Shown here: positions 23,011 through 33,422 of the stretch, piece by piece | Numbering within the stretch: position 1 is the first letter of the stretch | Layout: every line of letters begins with the position of its first letter | Assembly (NCBI RefSeq): GCF_029784155.1 | Contig: NC_073693.1 | Coordinates: 110,484,683 to 110,548,682, forward strand | DNA from: Uranotaenia lowii | Taxonomy: Eukaryota; Arthropoda; Insecta; Diptera; Culicidae | DNA length: 64,000 bases | Direction of reading: 5' to 3' | The notes under the pieces: model-generated | Databases searched by the model: none | Told to the model about the DNA's origin: nothing | The model's input: only the letters and a program-made list of their open reading frames with translations | Position numbers and translations under genes: made by a program

Positions 23011-23816
23011 AAATTTTTGCAGACATCATCATTAACTAAGTTAAAAAGTCAAAATATCTGAAAATTTTTAGCTACGTTTGCCTATAAATTGAGTTATAAA
23101 TAAGCTTAATTTGGTTGTTATTAGATCAGTTTGGATACTACTTAAAATGTAATTTTAAGATTTTAAAATATCTGGTTTTTCGAAGGCTTACAAACAAACA
23201 TCTCTCCTGATCAAATTTAAGCATTTAGGAGCAAGTGGGTTGTTTCATATGAAAGTTCAACTTTTTTCTTTGTTTAGGCTTAGTGGTTTTCCATGAGAAA
23301 GCCTGTAAAGTAAAAATGGCTTAAATCCTATCAAATGGTTAAACTTGAAGAAAAAAAGGACATGGGAACAGTGCGAGGATCTAGGAAATTGCATGAAAAC
23401 AAAATTTCATTTGTTTTTGCGACCAAAAAAATTGAGAAGTGTTTATAATTCTTACCCCTAGATGTATGCAATAACATTGTCCATCTTTTGAGTATAAGTA
23501 TTTGTTAAAAAAAAAAGAATCACTCCTTACAATCAAAACGTCTCACTGTCCTTGGCTGTGAGATGCTAAAAAACGACATCAACATTAGGTACCAAACTCG
23601 TACCTCCAAACGCCTTCGTCACAAACCTCACAAGGGCCCATCAAACGGTACTTGAGGCCTCTCAGAACAAATCGTCAACTATGAAGTCTCAACCCCTGCT
23701 GGGGCAAATCGAGTCGGGGAAGGCAGAACACTACTGCTATCAATTGCCTTTGCCTCCTGGTATAAAAAACCAACACAAAGCTTTGTCCATTGAAGTCAAG
23801 GAATTAATTCCACTAG
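23011..23816. other. Gene-free stretch left of the 38-bp satellite
   Basis: No gene is recognised. The part from about 23540 to 23816 is less AT-rich and may be the unique flank of the satellite. Confidence 0.35.
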
Positions 23817-24290
23817 CCTCTCAGGGGGTTTGTACTTCATTCCAATGTGCAGCATATCTCAGGGGGTTTGTTCTTCTTTAAAACGTACTGCCCTCCTCAG
23901 GGGGTTTGTACTTGAATTCATTGTATTGCCCCTCTCAGGGGGTTTGTACTTCATTTCAATGTAATGCCCCTCTCAGGGGGTTTGGACTTCATTTCAATGT
24001 ACTGCTCCTCTCAGAGGGTTTGTACTTCATTCCAATGTGCTGCATCTCTCAGGGGGTTTGAACTTCTTTAAAACGTACTGCCTTTCTAAGGGGGTTTGAA
24101 CTTGAATTCATTGTACTGCCCCTCTCAGGGGGTTTGTACTTCATTTCAATGTACTGCCCCTCTCAGGGGGTTTGGACTTCATTTCAATGTACTGCCCCTC
24201 TCAGGGGGTTTGTACTCAAATTCAATGTACTGCCCCTCTCAGGGGTTTGTACTTTCAGTTAAGTACTCTCAATTTATGGGTGCACTCGGT
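23817..24290 (+). repeat. 38-bp satellite, plus-strand array (about 12 units)
   Basis: Tandem units of about 38 bp built around CTCTCAGGGGGTTTGTACTT and a variable part ending in TACTGCCC. Each unit holds CCCCT-CTC-AGGGG, a possible 5-bp hairpin. The variable parts come in types (CATTTCAATG, CATTCCAATGTG, TTCTTTAAAACG, GAATTCATTG). The order CATTCCAATG, TTCTTTAAAACG, GAATTCATTG, CATTTCAATG occurs twice about 190 bp apart, which is higher-order structure of about five units. Open frames through it are products of the repeat. Confidence 0.93.
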
Positions 24291-24529
24291 CTGAAAATGT
24301 AAGAAATCTATACAATTGTTTTCCTGAGGGAATATTTACATGATAATTGTCGGATGTTGATTATTCTGAAAAGTTGGAAATTATTTGAAAAAAGGCATTT
24401 GCTAGAATGGTATATTCTAAAACGTTTCGCAGAGGAGTATAAGCTGCAGCAGGGGAAATAACAAAAAAAAAGTTACAACGGTTTTTGTGAAGATGGGCAG
24501 ATTCAAAACGAAATTTGGAAATACTAAAG
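24291..24529. other. Spacer where the 38-bp satellite changes strand
   Basis: About 240 bases of AT-rich non-satellite sequence separate the plus-strand array (ending with a TTTCAGTTAAGTAC unit) from the minus-strand array, which starts with CCCTGAAAGGGGCAGTACAT at about 24531. Confidence 0.8.
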
Positions 24530-26000
24530 CCCTGAAAGGGGCAGTACATTTAAAGAAGAACAAACCCACTGAGAGGGGTAGTACATTGAATTTGAGTACA
24601 AACCCCTTGAGAGGGGCAGTACATTGAAATTAAGTCCAAACCCCCTGAGAGGGGCAGTACATTCAAATGAAATTCAAAACCCCTGAGAGGGCAGCACATT
24701 TTAAAGAAGTACAAACCCCCTGAGAGGGGCAGTACATTGAATTTAATTACAAACCCCCTGATAGGGGCAGTACTTAACTAAAGGTACCAACCCCCTGAGA
24801 TGGGCAGTACATTGAAATGCAGTACAAACCCCCTTAGTGGGGCAGTACATTTTAAAGAAGTACAAATCCCCTATGGGGTGGCAGTACATTGAATTCAAGT
24901 ACAAACCCCCTGAGGGGGGCAGTACATTGAAATGCAATACAAACCCCTGAGAGGGGCAGTACATTTTAAAGAAATACAAACTTCCTGAGAGGGGCGGTAC
25001 ATTTAAAAATGTTTAAACCCCCTGAGAGAGACAGTACATTGAAATGAAGTCTAAAACCCCTGAGAGGGGCAGTACATTAAAATGAAGTCAATCCCCCTGG
25101 CAAGGGCAGTACATTGAAATGAAGTACAAACCTCCTGAGGGGTACATTGGAATGAAGTAAAAACACCTTGAGATGGGCAGTACTTAAATGAAAGTGCCAA
25201 CCCCCTGAGAGGGGCAGTACATTTTAATGGAGTTCAAATCTCCTGAGAGAGGCAGTACATTGAATTTAAGAACAAACCCCCTGAGAAAGTCAGTACATTG
25301 AAATGAAGTACAAACCCTTTGAGAGGGGCAGAATATTGAATTTAAGTACAAACCTCCTGAGAGGAGCAGTATATTGAATTTGAGTACAAACCCCTTGAAA
25401 GGGGCTGTACATTTGAAAAAAGTACAAACCCTCTGAGAGAGACAGTACATTGAAATGAAGTACAAACCCCCTGAGAGGGGCAATACATTTTAAAGAAGTA
25501 CGACCCCCCTGAGAGGGGCAGTACATTTTTAAGAAGTACAAACCTCCTGAGAGGGGCAGTACATCGAAATGAAGTACAGACCCTCTGAGAGGGGAAGTAT
25601 ATTGAATTTAAGTACAAACCCCCTGAGAGGGGCAGTATATTGAATTTAAGTACAAACCCCCGAGAGGGGCAGTATATTAAATTTAAGTACAAACCCCCTG
25701 AGAGGGGCAGTAAATTTTAATGAAGTACAAACTCCCTGATAGGGGCAGTACATTGAAATGAAGTAAAAAAACCTCCTGAGAGGGACAGTACATAGAAATG
25801 CAGTTCTAACTCTGTGAGAATGGCAGTATATGAAATGAAGTCCAAACCCCCTGAGAAGGGCAGTACATTTAAATGAAGTACAAACCTCTTTTGAGGGCAG
25901 TACATTGGAAAGAAGTACTAACCTCCTAAGAGGGGAGTACATTGAAATGACCTCCTGAGAGGAGCTGTTCATTGAAATGAATTATAAACCCCCTGAGAGG
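24530..26000 (-). repeat. 38-bp satellite, minus-strand array (at least 38 units, cut by gap)
   Basis: The same 38-bp unit in reverse (CCCCTGAGAGGGGCAGTACA plus a variable part). Units are more diverged than in the plus-strand array. The rarer ACTTAACTAAAGGTACC type appears near 24773 and again as ACTTAAATGAAAGTGCC near 25181, about 410 bp apart, suggesting higher-order structure here too. The array runs into the assembly gap at 26001, so its true length is unknown. Confidence 0.93.
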
Positions 26001-26500
26001 NNNNNNNNNNNNNNNNNNNNNNNNNNNNNNNNNNNNNNNNNNNNNNNNNNNNNNNNNNNNNNNNNNNNNNNNNNNNNNNNNNNNNNNNNNNNNNNNNNNN
26101 NNNNNNNNNNNNNNNNNNNNNNNNNNNNNNNNNNNNNNNNNNNNNNNNNNNNNNNNNNNNNNNNNNNNNNNNNNNNNNNNNNNNNNNNNNNNNNNNNNNN
26201 NNNNNNNNNNNNNNNNNNNNNNNNNNNNNNNNNNNNNNNNNNNNNNNNNNNNNNNNNNNNNNNNNNNNNNNNNNNNNNNNNNNNNNNNNNNNNNNNNNNN
26301 NNNNNNNNNNNNNNNNNNNNNNNNNNNNNNNNNNNNNNNNNNNNNNNNNNNNNNNNNNNNNNNNNNNNNNNNNNNNNNNNNNNNNNNNNNNNNNNNNNNN
26401 NNNNNNNNNNNNNNNNNNNNNNNNNNNNNNNNNNNNNNNNNNNNNNNNNNNNNNNNNNNNNNNNNNNNNNNNNNNNNNNNNNNNNNNNNNNNNNNNNNNN
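26001..26500. other. Assembly gap (500 N)
   Basis: Exactly 500 N, a placeholder size. It begins inside the 38-bp satellite and ends just before a SINE, so the missing part is probably more satellite. Open frames drawn across it are meaningless. Confidence 0.99.
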
Positions 26501-26523
26501 AATTTTAAGAAGGCTTCCGAAAG

Positions 26524-26755
26524 TTGCCGCAGCTCGTGGCCTTCAAGTCTTCCAAGCCAACGGCCATGAGTTCGAATCCCAGTCACGGCATACACAGTAA
26601 ACTTTCGTGGTTTAGTGGTTTAAGCATTTGTGAAATGCTAGCCATCATATACTCGAAAGATGTACGCTTAGAATTAAGTAAAAGGAATCTCTTCGAGGAA
26701 ACATTAAGTTTCATTGAGATCCTGTATGTGTTTGTATTTGGTTTTTCAAACTTGT
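26524..26755 (+). mobile_element. tRNA-derived SINE, plus strand
   Basis: The B box GAGTTCGAATCCC (26570-26582) is perfect, and GCTCGTGGCCTTCAAGTCTT upstream fills the A-box and anticodon-arm position. The body (GAAAGATGTACGCTTAGAAT, ATCTCTTCGAGGAAACATTA, TTCATTGAGATCCTGTATGT) matches the SINE at 7797-8045. This family is thus present in both orientations. Confidence 0.78.
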
Positions 26756-27559
26756 TGAAGACTCATTTTGAATGTTTTCAAATGGATGTGTACTTTTCGT
26801 TGTTTTTTCCACACTGTTTTATGATTAATTTTTCTTAAATGTTCCAAGTTCCACTAATAGTTTTTTGAAGTGATCTAAAAGAATTTATCTCGGAACCCAA
26901 ATCGCCCATTTTATGATGTTATAACCAAAGATATTTTTTAAATTTTTGCATTCTTGGAAAAAAAAAATCTCATTAATTATTGTGAAGAGTGACAAAAGTA
27001 AAAATTCTTGAAAATAATTTGATTGAATTCGCAGTACTTAACGGTTTAAGTTTTCGCATAATTGGATGGTAAAATTGAACACATTGATGATCAACATTTT
27101 TACAAAAGTCATAGATTGACCGATAAAATTGAATGGTATAAAATTTAAAACCTAATACTTAATTTCAAATAAAGTTTCTTGCGTTGGATTTGGTTTTTTT
27201 CAGATAATGCACGTTAAATTTTTGAGACATCACAGTTCTCAACTTATAACTCTGAATTTAATTATTTTATCTTTCTCTATGAGGAATTCTAAAAATACGA
27301 AAGTGGTTGGTTCTAAAAAGCTTGATTTTAAGAAAATTACTTAATATGTTTTCAGCACTCAATCCAAATTCAAATGAAGATAAATCACTGCATCCATACT
27401 TCACACACTGTGTATTCTTATAGACTCCAAAGCCCTACGGCAGTGGTAGGGAGTACTTTGAAAACCCCTACAATTCAAGTCAATACATACTTTACAGGTT
27501 AATTGTATTTTTCAATCCAAAATGTTAGCTCATTATTGCATCCAAAATTCTTGTATCTA
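26756..27559. other. Gene-free AT-rich stretch
   Basis: No gene, RNA or repeat family is recognised. Confidence 0.35.
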
Positions 27560-27971
27560 CCGGTACCACGTGCTTTCAGCAGTAGAAGGTACAAAAAACA
27601 CCCGCCAAAATTTCCCCTTTCAAATCTTTAACGCTCAGCAAGCTTTGGTTTGCTTTCCAGTACATGTGAACTCTGGATAGTCGTTTCTTACGCCCGGCCC
27701 ATGATGATGGTGAAAACAACCCGCCAAAGGAAACGAAAATCGGCTGCCAAATGGGTGCCATGACTTTTGGTTTGTGGGGATAAAAACGAAAGTTGTATGG
27801 GAGGGTCCCTTTCCTTAGGTGGGAGGAGCTCAAAACTATTACTAAAACCTTACCCTGGTCCAACTACATCTCTGTACCAAATTTCAGGTTGATCGGTTAA
27901 GCGGTGTGGATTTGTATAAGGTGCATACAAACAAACATATATAGTCCAACTCATCTTTATATATTAGAAGA
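27560..27971 (-). mobile_element. Second Helitron-like family, 5' part, minus strand
   Basis: Read on the minus strand it starts TCTTCTAATATATAAAGATG next to an A, then has TTTGTTTGTATGCACC and ACCGATCAACCTGAAATTTG, the layout seen at the 5' ends of the Helitron-like elements at 13534, 33368 and 57171, but with different sequence. I could not place its 3' end; the left limit given is approximate. Block A copy 2 begins directly beside it. Confidence 0.45.
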
Positions 27972-28082
27972 TTACAAAAAATGATTCAAATAAGTCATAG
28001 ATGTTTTAAAATAACCGACTTTTATCGATACCTAATCATTTACAAAACCCGCCAAAAAGTCGATTCATTCATTCAAATAATA

Positions 28083-28967
28083 CAGTCCCCCACAATCATG
28101 GGTCACACACAATTATTAGTCACTGGTCATTTAAACTGCTGATATATACTGAACTAAAATAATTTTTTTCATTCTACTGTTTTTAGTTTATGGATAAAGT
28201 CATCAAAATGCATTAAAAATTTTATAGGTGCGCTTGATCACAGGGAAATTGCTTTTCAAATAGTTTTTGTCATATGTTGATATTTATTTGTTGAACTATC
28301 GCAAAAATTTCCAATGCTATAAGGTTGACGTCTTAAACCGTTAAGCTCCTTATGCGGGTATTTGAAAAATTCCATCAAAATAAATAGGTCTCATATAAGC
28401 AAAAAGGACGAGTTTACGTTTTCCAAATGGAACTGAGCGAATAAAACGCGAAATTTCAAAATTATTTGCATAATAAAATTGACCCATAATTGTTACAACA
28501 TCTACCAAATTTCACACAATCATGGGTCACTTTTTTGCTAGCAAATCAACATAGTACTATGGCAAATCAAAACATTTCTTGGTTGCTATAGCTCTACCCA
28601 AATGCCCCTTGAATTTATACTATCAAAAAATGCCAGTAATGTTTTCCAGAAACGCGATGATTTCCATGTTGATATTTGGGTGTTGCCATGGACTTCTATG
28701 TGACTAATAATTGTGAGCAATTTTACTAAGAATTGTTACGGGCTACAATTTTGACCCATAATTGTGGTTTTGAAAAACGCTGATAGTTTCGGTAAATTAT
28801 GTTATTTTTTATCAAAACTGAAAATAAAAACACATTTGAACTCAAAGAGGAAGCATTTCATGACTAAAATTTATGCAAAGCTTGATATTTGGCCAACTGA
28901 CACTCGAATAAACAAGCATTTTATGGTGAAAGGATACGTTAAGTGACTAATGATTGTGGGGGTACTG
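28083..28967. mobile_element. 885-bp inverted-repeat element flanked by TA
   Basis: The left end reads CAGTCCCCCACAATCATGGG and the complement of the right end reads CAGTACCCCCACAATCATTA. TA lies on both sides (28081-28082 and 28968-28969), and block A copy 1 has a single TA with no insert (near 210), giving a clean empty site. CAGT ends and TA targets fit the Tc1/mariner/pogo group. Words like GACCCATAATTGT recur inside. The open frame at 28764-28946 has no motif. An older reverse copy of its interior is at 4190-5010. Confidence 0.75.
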
Positions 28968-29535
28968 TAATTCATATGATGATTTGCTTTAGTGTTCCTC
29001 GGCTACACTGACGAAAATGCAATCTATCAGCAGAGGTGTAAAAATACGGTTGTCATATTTCGGGTCTAACTACCGTTGCGTAAATCCAATTTTTCTCTGA
29101 ATACGCAATAAAAAAAAAAGGAAAGCAATAGCCTTCACTCCGATTAGCTGTTATTCTTATGGAAATCTGTGTAAGAATGAGCTAGTATTATTCATTTCAT
29201 CAGGCCCAAGCCCGATTTTAAGCGAATTTTCTCGAAAGAAGCTTTCATATAATCATGGACGGCAAAACTCATCAGATCGGGTTGTCCAGTGAACGAGAGT
29301 GCAATATTTTTCGTCTGCTGCCGTCAAGCTGGCAGGGAGAAATAAATCGCACTGTAAACAAGAGTCAGATTGTCAACCAGAGGTACCAGGTGTTCTAATT
29401 TATCAGGATTTGTCCTGACTTTCGAGAGACTGTCTTGATTTTTCCAACACTCTCGAGTTGTCCTGATTTATGAAAATTAGTCTCTAAAATGTTTTGAATT
29501 GTCCTGATTTTCATTTTAAAAAAATCTCAAATATG

Positions 29536-29808
29536 CACAGCAAAAATTATTTCCTGTAAAATTACGCAAATGTCCTGTAACAAAAAGGAGCAGGACATTT
29601 ACCGTAATTTTACAGGTCGAAAACATAATTACGTGACATTTAGTTTTTAGTGTACAACTTTTTTACAGGACATTTGCTGTAATAATAAATTAATTTTCAT
29701 TAACTTTCAAGGAAAACAATTTAAAATTACAGGTTTTGTTAATTCCAGGTGATTTATTTTGAAGGTTGCAGTTTTCAGTGACACGTAATAGTCAAAATTT
29801 GTTCTGTG
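29536..29808. mobile_element. 273-bp MITE-like insert in block A copy 2
   Basis: It is absent from copy 1 at the matching place (near 1468). The ends CACAGCAAAAATTATT and, on the other strand, CACAGAACAAATTTTG are imperfect inverted repeats; TG lies on each side. Inside, GTCCTGTAA and its near-complement TTACAGGAC recur. The family is unknown. Confidence 0.55.
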
Positions 29809-30136
29809 TGTAGTTGAACTATGAAAAAATCGAATAAATCCGTAATAAAATAGTTAAACCTATTTAACAGATAGTAATCTTCGGTTACAATGATATTAAA
29901 TTGCGTTGTTCGATATGAACTGCATCTAAGTCTAGAAAATGTTTACTGTTGTTGCGTAAATCAAGGCGTTTACTGCTCCTGTATTTCGCCTTTATTCATG
30001 GAATCTAAGCAGAGCTGCTTTCTCATTTCCATGAATCAAGAGGTGTCCTGAAAAATCCAATTTTTTTACTTCGCGATGTACGGATTTTTGACGAAACCAC
30101 CTGGCACCACTACTGTTGTCAACACCAATTCCTTGG

Positions 30137-31061
30137 CTACTTGAATTTTCCCATCAGGGTTGCTACACGGATTTTTAAAAAATCTGTATCAGCTCACTAA
30201 AAAATCTGTATTTTTGTGTATTAAAATTTAACTTTTATTTTTATTTTATTTTAAATTCTTGCCAAATAAGCAAGTTGAAACCGTGTTTTCGAAATTTTAA
30301 GTGAGTCAATCTTTTTACAAAAATTGTCAGTAAGTGGTGAATTTATTATTGTAGCATTCTAGCAATACTCAGTGCAATTTTGCCATGAATATACGAATTT
30401 AGATTCTTTGTAAATTTTAATTTAATTTTCTGAGAAAAAAAATACAGCTAGTCATGAAACTCGTATGTTTTTAAGAGATTTTTTTAATTTGAAATTGATA
30501 CATTTAAGTTTAAGAAAAGTAATGGTAATTATAGAGCTTGTATTTAGCAATCTCATGTAAAAAATAAATAAATTCTTGGAAAATTTAACGTTTTAAAGGT
30601 TTTTTCTAAATTTGCGAAATATCAATAAAAGTTTGAATTTCGAGGCAGAATGTGATGCTCCAACTATTTATTTAAAACAACTTGAGTTTTAAAAATATTT
30701 ATTTGCTTAAATGCAAGATAGGGCACTTAGACTTAAACCTTGATAACAAATTTGAAACTTATTAAATATTTCGATCAAAATTTTAACATTAATTCAATCT
30801 TGACCTAGGAATTCAATTCAAGTAGTTCAAAATCACTAGCCACCTCTATCAAAATTCTGAATCTAAATGCAAAATATGAAGTCCTTTCATTGATTATGAT
30901 TTTAAAAAAATCATCATCAGAAAATCTTACGGGAATTCACAGTTAAAATGTGATTCAAACGAACCAGATTTCAAAATTCTCAGCTAGACATCTTGTGAAT
31001 TCAATCGAAGAAAATCTTAAATTGAACGTTTATATTTCGACAACCTGATCAAATATCACAA
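30137..31061. other. Gene-free AT-rich stretch
   Basis: No gene is recognised. Repeats of AATCTGTAT occur at 30175-30225, and similar words are found at 36540-36640, so a small dispersed repeat may be present. Confidence 0.35.
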
Positions 31062-31065
31062 GTTT

Positions 31066-32856
31066 TGTAACGGTTCTCGAATTTTGCTGATCGAGAGATT
31101 GATTAACTGCCTTCACTTTGCGCCAAACGAGCACGAGACAATCGTACTCGTATGTGAAGCAGCAATTTCCGTTGATGCCCGGCTAGACTCCTCAAGGCGA
31201 GTCCTTCAAAAATAATCAACCCGACCAATCGCTATGCAAGTTCCATGTACGCCCGAGTTAACCGAACTAATGTTCCAACGGGGATACAAACAAAAACGCG
31301 GTTCAAAACAAGCAATAAAAATTCTTTCCCTCTTAGAGCAACAAACAGCCAACAACCTGAGTTGACAATATTTATTTCCTGTTCCTAGGCCTACTAACTG
31401 AACATGTTCTTTGGGATCCCACCTATTAGTTTTAGTCTGCTTTACCGGCGCACCGGGTGTTCTATTTAAAATTAGCATAATGTACCAAAATATCCAATGT
31501 GTGGTGCTGCGTTATCGACAGTAGCTATTTATAACTTCAACAGAGATAGATCTGACCTTATTTGTTCTGCAAAATATCTCCGGCCAACTGCTTGACTGGA
31601 TGCTGTCAGTTCCCTCTGACGATAGATGTGTGTCTTGGCTAACTGCGATGTAAGGTTGGCTCCGCCAACGGTTGCACCATGGAATTCGGGCTCCTGAAGA
31701 CCACGAGGCAATCGACGACCTCCGGTGATCTTAAGTGGACAGACGTTTCCACCTGGGCCCGTGAATGCGCGGGAGGTTGGCCACTGACCCTAGGGTAACG
31801 GGACCAATCCCTGGAGAGCGTCGATCTGACTGACCGGCACTTCCTGCACCCACTAGTCGCACCTTCACTTGAAGGATATTCCTTCAAGAAAAAAACATCA
31901 GGACGAAATAGCGAAATACAAATCCGATATTAACGATGTATCAATTAAGATGATTTTCTAATTGGTTTAAGACTAAAGTTTACCTTATCGGACGACGCGT
32001 TTAATCTCTACCCTGCCAGAGGGTCTGGGTTCGATCCTGGTACCTGGTACTAATTTTTTTTTATTATAATCGGTACATCAATTATTTTTATACGGACTTA
32101 CAGTTATCGTTTGATTCGTAAACTATCGTCCTCAGGTTATTAAACGGGATACACGGATTCGGTTCCTGCCACTTAAAGGACTTATTAATATCTTCTCTTG
32201 AATCAAACAACTGACATTACTCACGTGGCGTGTAGTAGCAGTTCTCTAGAACCGAACAATAGTGACTTGATGCTAATCACTTTTCCTAACTTTTCTCGAA
32301 ACTTTATCTGAAACTAGAACTATACGTCCGATTAATTCCTTGTACTCAAATTTTCACTACATTCAGTTTCGAGCTCACTTCACAAATTTGACCTAATTGG
32401 CGCATATCGGGATTCAAATATTCGCAAATGACTTTGGCTAGTTTTCACATGGCTAACGTGTTGACTGTTTGCCGAACGAATCGAGAAAGAATTCTTATTG
32501 GCAAACAGGGGACGTTGACCCCCGGAAATTCTAATTCCGAATCGAATCCCACTCATACAATCAATGTCTGATCCGATCTATCATCATCGGAGCTGGCCAT
32601 AATTTCTTTTAACCCGGTGAAATGGGAGATTGCACGGCGATCGGTTACCAAATTGTGGTACCAAATCCCATCACTAGGGGCGTAAATTTAAGTTAAAACG
32701 GAACCGAAATTGCTACTTGTATATTGAGCAACCATGTCTCGACTAGAATAACGAACAGAGGCAGTTTGCCAATCAATCGTAGAGAAAGATTTAATGTTTG
32801 CCGCAATAAATTACAACAAACCTTAAATCTTTCAATCATTTTGTAACAGTGTTACA
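31066..32856. mobile_element. Candidate solo LTR, 1.8 kb
   Basis: The segment begins TGTAACGG and ends TGTTACA, the TG...CA pattern of long terminal repeats, with complementary ends (TGTAAC/GTTACA). GTTT flanks it on both sides (31062-31065 and 32857-32860), a 4-bp duplication as made by Gypsy- or BEL-type elements. It is richer in G and C than its neighbours and has no gag-pol frame, so a solo LTR left by recombination is the simplest reading. At 1.8 kb it would be a long LTR, and no second copy is in the window to confirm it. Confidence 0.45.
31985..32046 (+). other. tRNA-like segment with a B box inside the candidate LTR
   Basis: GGGTTCGATCCTGGTACC (near 32027) is a strong polymerase III B box, preceded by CTACCCTGCCAGAGGGTCTG, which could form an arm. 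The acceptor ends do not pair convincingly, so I do not call a tRNA gene. It may be a SINE head or a decayed tRNA. Confidence 0.35.
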
Positions 32857-32860
32857 GTTT

Positions 32861-33367
32861 GGCATTTTCTGAAAAGTAGAGGCATTCTGAAATTCAAACT
32901 TTTACTTTTTTTTCTTATTAGAAACTAAGAAAAGAGAAAGAAAAATAAAGAATTTCTTGTATTTCGTTTTTAACGAAATAAAATTAAAGTTGAGAGTTTC
33001 TTTAAAATTAATTTAGCATGTGAATAAGAAATCTAAATTAAATTTGAAATTCGAAATTTGAATAAAAATTATTAATGAAAAACGAGAACCGAGACTAACT
33101 TGAAATTCGAATTTGAATAAAACACATAAATTTTCGTTCATTAACAATTAAAGAAAATTCTGCAATTATGCAACCATGACACATTTTTGAATCAATAAAA
33201 ATTTATTTTTAAATTTATTTAAGTGATTTAGGTTATACCGATGAAATTTCCTTGATGAACTAATTTCAAATCAGAACCTGAACCAACCTGAACTGTGAAG
33301 AAAAAATATTTTTTTAATCTGACTGAGATGAAAGTTCATTATTTCCAGCAGTTTTTACATGTATCTA
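32861..33367. other. Gene-free AT-rich stretch
   Basis: Very AT-rich with runs of A and no recognised feature. Confidence 0.35.
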
Positions 33368-33389
33368 TCTATATATATAAAAATGAATT

Positions 33390-33422
<33 letters not shown>

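Larger units (their letters stand above)
27973..30136 (+). repeat. Duplicated block A, copy 2
   Basis: Same-orientation match to 117-1783. It lacks the 0.7-kb MITE-like insert of copy 1 (empty site near 29040) and carries its own inserts at 28083-28967 and 29536-29808. No gene is supported. Confidence 0.8.

Noticed and set aside
24743..25972. Cysteine-rich proteins of about 60-116 residues on the minus strand
   Set aside because: They are overlapping readings of the 38-bp satellite in different frames.
23817..26000. CRISPR array
   Set aside because: Regular short repeats with variable parts look superficially similar, but the variable parts are a few recurring types, the period is 38 bp with no distinct spacers, and the DNA is eukaryotic.
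25969..26600. Open frames of about 200 codons across the first gap
   Set aside because: They consist mostly of N; the same holds for the frames at 44859-45464.
31985..32046. Functional tRNA gene
   Set aside because: It has a good B box, but the acceptor and D arms do not pair; the same applies to the SINE heads at 7978, 26570, 10975 and 62330.
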